From: Bacteroidales bacterium
Lineage (GTDB): Bacteria; Bacteroidota; Bacteroidia; Bacteroidales; WCHB1-69
Assembly (NCBI GenBank): GCA_017527945.1
Contig: JAFXPL010000011.1
Coordinates: 1-8,854, forward strand
Direction of reading: 5' to 3'
Length of the DNA stretch: 8,854 nt
This document shows positions 5,462 through 8,854 of the stretch, one piece after another (positions within the stretch are counted from its first letter, which is position 1; every line of letters begins with the position of its first letter). The position numbers were made by a program, and so were the translations under genes. The notes under the pieces are model-generated. The model was given only the letters and a program-made list of their open reading frames with translations. It did no database searches and had not been told where the DNA came from.

Positions 5462-5734
5462 ATTCACTTCGTGTTGGTGAGCCTGCGGCTGTTGATGAGC
5501 CTTCGGCTGTTGGTTACTTCGTGTTAGTTATTTCATGTTGGTTAGCCTTCGGCTGTTGGTTACTTCGTGTTAGTTATTTCATGTTGGTTAGCCTTCGGCT
5601 GTTGGTTAGCTTCGCTGTTGGTAACACGCAGTAATTAACACGCAGTAATCAACACGCAGTAATCAACACGCAGTAATCAACACGCAGTAATCAACACGTA
5701 GTAATCAACACGCAGTAATCAACACGCAGTCACC
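5462..5734. repeat. GNA mini-hairpin repeat array 3 (largest)
   Basis: Ten units run from 5462 to 5619 and eight opposed 14-mers run from 5623 to 5734 after a GGT spacer. Stems of the first arm in order are AC/GT, AGCC/GGCT (loop TGC), AGCC/GGCT, AC/GT, AT/AT, AGCC/GGCT, AC/GT, AT/AT, AGCC/GGCT and AGC/GCT; other loops are TTC on the plus strand. The opposed arm is nearly uniform: AAC-AC-GCA-GT-AAT-C with one GTA loop (5693-5706) and small changes in the first and last units. The 46-base trio AC-unit, AT-unit, AGCC-unit occurs twice in perfect tandem (5512-5557 and 5558-5603). The array takes up all but five bases of the gap between hypA and the upstream oxidoreductase gene. Confidence 0.95.
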
Positions 5735-5739
5735 GACAT

Positions 5740-8559
5740 TTACTTCTTAAAGACGATCTTCGCGGCTCGTTTCAACATATAGGGCAGGATGCCGCTGAAC
5801 TTGTCCTCGGAGGTGCGCATGATGCTGGCGTCGGGGTTGTCGCGGAAGAGGTGGATAGCGTCGAAAGCGCACTTGGTGGTACAGATGCCGCAACCGATGC
5901 AGCGGTTTTCATCGACCACCGACGCGCCGCAGCTCAGACAGCGGGATGTCTCGGTGCGCACTTGCTCCTCCGTAAGCGTGAGCGTGTATTCGCGGAACTT
6001 GTCAACCTGCTCGGACACTCCTTCCACCTGACGGGAGGAGTTGTCGTAGCTCTCCACCACGATGTCGTCCTTGTCGAGCTCGATGAAGTCGCGGCGGTTG
6101 CGCCCGATGGTGAGGTGGCCGTGCTGCACGTAGCGGTGCAACGATTCGGCACCCTCCTTGCCGGCGGCGATGGCGTCGATGGCGAACTTCGGACCGGTGA
6201 AGCAGTCACCGCCCACGAAGATGTCCTCTTCGGCGGTCTGGTAGGTCAGTTTGTCGGCCACGGGATAGACGCCGCGCACGAACTCCACTTTCGTGTCTTT
6301 GAGCAGATCCTTGAGGATGACCGTCTGACCGATGGCGAAGATGACCAAGTCGGCATCCAACGTAATCGTTTCTTCCTCATCATATTGCGGAGAAAAACGG
6401 TGATCTTTGTCATACACGGAGGTGCATTTCTTGAAGACGATGCCGGTGACCTTGTCGGTACCGAGCACCTCTTTCGGGCCCCAGCCGGGGTTGATGACCA
6501 CGCCGTCCTCGCGGGCTTCGCGGCGCTCCTCCAAGGAGGCGGGCATGATGTCTTCGGTCTCCAACGAGAGCATGGTGACGGACTCGGCACCGCCGCGCAT
6601 GGCGACCCGCGCCGCATCGATGGCCACGTTGCCGCCACCCACAACCACAACCTTGCCGCTGACCTGCGTGCCACAATTGCAGTTGTGCAGGAAATCGATG
6701 GCCGTGGTGGTGCCGGGCAGATTCTCGCCGGAAATACCGGGCAGTTTGCCGCCTTGGCAACCGATAGCCACGTAGAAACCTTTATATCCTTGCTCTCTAA
6801 GTTGCTGTATGGTAATGTCTTTGCCAACCTCCACGCCGGTGCGGATCTCCACACCGATTTCGCGCATGATGTCGATTTCGGCTTTGATGACTTCCTTGTC
6901 TAACTTGTAAGAGGGGATGCCGTATTGCAGCATACCGCCGGGGATTTCGTCTTTCTCGAACACGGTGGGTTTGTAACCCATCGTGGCGAGGTAGTAGGCA
7001 CAGCTCAAACCGGCGGGGCCACCGCCGATAATGGCGATCTTCTCCTCCCAGAATTCTTTCACGTTGGAGCAGATGTTCACCTCCGGCACGAAACGGGTCT
7101 CAGCCTTGAGGTCCTGCTCGGCGATGAACTTCTTGACCGCGTCGATGGCGATGGGCTGGTCGATGGTGCCGCGTGTGCAGGCATCCTCGCAGCGACGGTT
7201 GCAGACACGCCCGCACACTGCCGGGAATGGGTTCTCGCGCTTGATGAGTTCCAACGCTTCCGTATATTTGCCTTCGGCAGCCTTCTTCAGATATCCCTGC
7301 ACCGCGATATGCGCCGGACAAGCTGTCTTGCAGGGTGCCGTGCCGGTCGGATAGCAGTTGATGCGGTTCTTGTCGCGGTAGTCCTCGTCCCACTTTTCCG
7401 GTCCCCACTTCTTGGCATCGGGCAGCTCCTGTTTCGGATAGGTCTGCTCGCCGTGCTTGGTGCAGAGTTTCTGTCCCAGACGGACAGCGCCTGCAGGACA
7501 GTATTCCACGCAGCGACCGCAAGCCACGCAGTTCGTCGGATCCACCTTCGCCACATAAGCACTGCGGCTCATATTGGGGGTGTTGAATAATTGGGAAGTA
7601 CGCAACGCATTGCAAATCTTCACATTGCAGTTGCAGATGGCAAAGATTTTGCCTTCACCGTCGATATTGGTGATTTGGTGTACAAAACCATGATCCTCTG
7701 CTTTTTTCAAAATGGCCATGCACTCATCGTAGGTGATGAAGTGACCTCGGCCCGTCTCCGCCAGATACTCCGCCATGTCGCCAACGCCGATACACCAATC
7801 GTGGTAATCGTCGGCGCAACCCTCATCCAGTCCTTTGCGACCAATACGGCAGGAGCAGATGCCCACCGCCAGATGGCCTTCGTAGCGTTTAAGCCAATAT
7901 GAAATATGCTCTATATCAATGGATTGATTCTCCATGGAGATGGCTTTCTCCACCGGAATCACATGCATGCCGATACCAGAACCGCCCATAGGCACCATCG
8001 GAGTGACCTTCTCTAACGGCAGGAACGTCATACGTTCGAAAAACATGCCCAGTTCCGGGTGTTTCTTCATGAGTTCCTCGTTCATATTGGTGTATTCGGC
8101 ACTGCCGGGGACGAACATGGGCACCCAATACACACGGTCTTTCCTTTCGTAGGTGGAGCCGGGAATGGGCCCGTCTTTGGTGTATTTGTCGCCATAGTCA
8201 TACTCCATGACGCCCATGCGGGCCATCAGATCCAGCAGTTCGTCAAAGGACTTGTCGTCGGGAGTGTAATGTTTTTGGCTGTTCAGCTCGTGGAGTTGCG
8301 CATTGGTCCAGTGTTTGCGCACCCGGAAGGGATTGCCGGGCAGCATATCCAGCATCAGATCCAGAGCGGCCTCACGGGTGACGGCATCCATCTCGTCTTC
8401 GAAGATACAGGCGAGACCCCAATACTCAGGGGCGTCAGTATCCATCTTGATTTTACCGGGGATACGATCGGTGATGTGGCGAACCAGTTTGAGAAGCTTG
8501 GGGTTCGGGTTCTTGTCCCCTTTGTGTTTCGGGACAAATTTGGTGGACATTTCAGGCAT
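5740..8559 (-). CDS. Large iron-sulfur/FAD oxidoreductase with GltD-like core
   Basis: This 939-residue cytosolic protein is built from several redox modules. Residues about 40-330 form an N-terminal domain with helical winged-helix-like parts and unusual cysteines: CSCRIG at 235-240, Cys248, Cys256 and CNCNVKIC at 309-316. A [4Fe-4S] ferredoxin motif CVACGRCVEYCP follows at 344-355. Residues about 400-830 resemble the glutamate synthase small subunit/NfnB/SfrB family: cluster cysteines 410/414 and CGRVCNRRCEDAC at 449-461, FAD motif GGGPAG at 512-517, NAD(P) motif GGGNVAID at 641-648 and the FAD-closing GGDCFTGP at 783-790. A C-terminal tail has RCLSCG at 873-878 and CIGCGICTTKC at 887-897, a further [4Fe-4S] site. 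It probably moves electrons between NAD(P)H and a ferredoxin-like partner; the partner is unknown. It lies between hypB and hypA on the same strand. The ATG at 8559 gives MPEMSTKF; Met4 is a possible alternative start. Confidence 0.88.
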   Translation of the reverse strand: MPEMSTKFVPKHKGDKNPNPKLLKLVRHITDRIPGKIKMDTDAPEYWGLACIFEDEMDAVTREAALDLMLDMLPGNPFRVRKHWTNAQLHELNSQKHYTPDDKSFDELLDLMARMGVMEYDYGDKYTKDGPIPGSTYERKDRVYWVPMFVPGSAEYTNMNEELMKKHPELGMFFERMTFLPLEKVTPMVPMGGSGIGMHVIPVEKAISMENQSIDIEHISYWLKRYEGHLAVGICSCRIGRKGLDEGCADDYHDWCIGVGDMAEYLAETGRGHFITYDECMAILKKAEDHGFVHQITNIDGEGKIFAICNCNVKICNALRTSQLFNTPNMSRSAYVAKVDPTNCVACGRCVEYCPAGAVRLGQKLCTKHGEQTYPKQELPDAKKWGPEKWDEDYRDKNRINCYPTGTAPCKTACPAHIAVQGYLKKAAEGKYTEALELIKRENPFPAVCGRVCNRRCEDACTRGTIDQPIAIDAVKKFIAEQDLKAETRFVPEVNICSNVKEFWEEKIAIIGGGPAGLSCAYYLATMGYKPTVFEKDEIPGGMLQYGIPSYKLDKEVIKAEIDIMREIGVEIRTGVEVGKDITIQQLREQGYKGFYVAIGCQGGKLPGISGENLPGTTTAIDFLHNCNCGTQVSGKVVVVGGGNVAIDAARVAMRGGAESVTMLSLETEDIMPASLEERREAREDGVVINPGWGPKEVLGTDKVTGIVFKKCTSVYDKDHRFSPQYDEEETITLDADLVIFAIGQTVILKDLLKDTKVEFVRGVYPVADKLTYQTAEEDIFVGGDCFTGPKFAIDAIAAGKEGAESLHRYVQHGHLTIGRNRRDFIELDKDDIVVESYDNSSRQVEGVSEQVDKFREYTLTLTEEQVRTETSRCLSCGASVVDENRCIGCGICTTKCAFDAIHLFRDNPDASIMRTSEDKFSGILPYMLKRAAKIVFKK

Positions 8560-8606
8560 ATTACGATATGTTTGGTGACTTTTGTAATGACGGCTACCGA
8601 GCTCTT

Positions 8607-8619
8607 GCCCCTTCGGGGC
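8607..8619. other. Short GC hairpin after hypB, TTC loop
   Basis: GCCCC at 8607-8611 pairs with GGGGC at 8615-8619 around a TTC loop (GAA on the minus strand). It lies a few bases beyond the hypB stop codon, in the only operon gap without a repeat array. It has the same triloop as the repeat units but lacks their AAC/GTT flanks and is not followed by a T run, so it is not a convincing terminator. It could be a diverged solitary relative of the units or an mRNA-stabilising hairpin. Confidence 0.5.
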
Positions 8620-8622
8620 TGC

Positions 8623-8854
8623 TTAAGGAAGTTGTTTTAGAAGCCATTCGGCAAGGTTATCGATTCCGTCGCCGGTTTTGGCGGATACGGGGATGATGGT
8701 CGCGTGGGGGTTACGCATGAGGATGTTCTTCCTGCAGCGTTCCAGGTCGAAATCGAAATAGGGCATCACATCCGTTTTGTTGATGATGACGAGGTCGCAG
8801 ACGGTGAACATGAGGGGGTACTTGAGGGGTTTGTCGTCGCCCTCGGGCACGGAA
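8623..8854 (-). CDS. hypB: HypB, nickel-insertion GTPase (C-terminal part)
   Basis: The frame is open to the window edge, so the N-terminus, including any metal-binding stretch, the P-loop and switch regions, lies outside. The visible 76 residues start SVPEGDDKPLKYPLMF, a strongly conserved HypB segment. They continue with the guanine-specificity motif NKTD (in DLVIINKTDVMPYFDFD) and the G5-type SAKTGDG near the end, as in SIMIBI-class GTPases. HypB hydrolyses GTP to drive nickel transfer with HypA into [NiFe]-hydrogenase large subunits. The TAA stop is at 8625-8623, and the oxidoreductase gene starts 63 bases further on the same strand, so co-transcription is likely. The GTG at 8850-8848 is an internal Val, not a start. 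Confidence 0.95.
   Translation of the reverse strand, partial: SVPEGDDKPLKYPLMFTVCDLVIINKTDVMPYFDFDLERCRKNILMRNPHATIIPVSAKTGDGIDNLAEWLLKQLP

Noticed and set aside
5462..5467. Upstream GTG start for hypA (two codons before the ATG)
   Set aside because: HypA needs Met-His-Glu at its very N-terminus for nickel binding, so the ATG at 5461 is the supported start; the GTG lies in repeat sequence.
5462..5734. CRISPR array
   Set aside because: Units are contiguous with no spacers of unique sequence, the unit is only 14-18 bases, orientation switches within the array, and no cas genes are visible.
5851..6903. Long plus-strand open frame (350 codons) opposite the oxidoreductase gene
   Set aside because: Low-complexity Val/Ala/His/Asp composition typical of an antisense shadow of a GC-rich gene; the minus strand carries unmistakable FAD and Fe-S motifs here.
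8607..8619. Terminator between hypB and the oxidoreductase gene
   Set aside because: The stem is only 5 bp and no T run follows on the minus strand; the two genes are more likely co-transcribed.

Overview
The window looks like chromosomal DNA of an anaerobic member of the Bacteroidota, probably Bacteroidales. Three things point there: two exact TAnnTTTG-type -7 promoter boxes, A-rich leaders without clear Shine-Dalgarno sequences, and protein types common in that group (a TlpA-like thioredoxin, a DUF5692-type membrane protein, HypA/HypB). This is inference from sequence features, not a database match.

Left part (1-3380). A partial plus-strand gene ends in a winged-helix domain (stop 391-393). 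It is followed by an array of 7-bp repeats in two opposed arms (394-561). Next come a minus-strand terminator and a minus-strand trans-sulfuration-family PLP enzyme (619-1815). A short divergent promoter region separates that enzyme from a plus-strand exported fusion protein (1981-3294), an N-terminal TlpA-like thioredoxin joined to a C-terminal alpha/beta hydrolase. A strong bidirectional hairpin terminator (3341-3368) closes this part.

Right part (3389-8854). Five minus-strand genes are arranged as one probable operon. In transcription order they are hypB (only the C-terminus is in the window), a 939-residue iron-sulfur/FAD oxidoreductase with a GltD-like core, hypA, a 111-residue small membrane protein, and a 363-residue DUF5692-like membrane protein. 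HypA and HypB insert nickel into [NiFe] enzymes, but no hydrogenase or urease structural gene is visible. The oxidoreductase and the two membrane proteins may form a redox module associated with nickel-enzyme maturation; that is a hypothesis.

The most unusual signal is in the gaps of this operon. Three of the four gaps are almost entirely filled by arrays of 14-18-bp units (4500-4682, 5021-5122, 5462-5734). Each unit has the form AAC-stem-GNA-stem'-AAY-N. The two halves of the small stem change together (AC/GT, AT/AT, AGC/GCT, AGCC/GGCT), while the loop stays GNA on the AAC strand. GNA triloops closed by C-G are known to make exceptionally stable DNA mini-hairpins. Each array has two arms of opposite orientation with constant polarity relative to the flanking genes, so the transcript between genes could also fold into a long imperfect hairpin. 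Units run into coding sequence: they supply the stop codon region and a terminal cysteine for two genes, and one array touches the hypA start codon. I know of no named repeat family with these properties.
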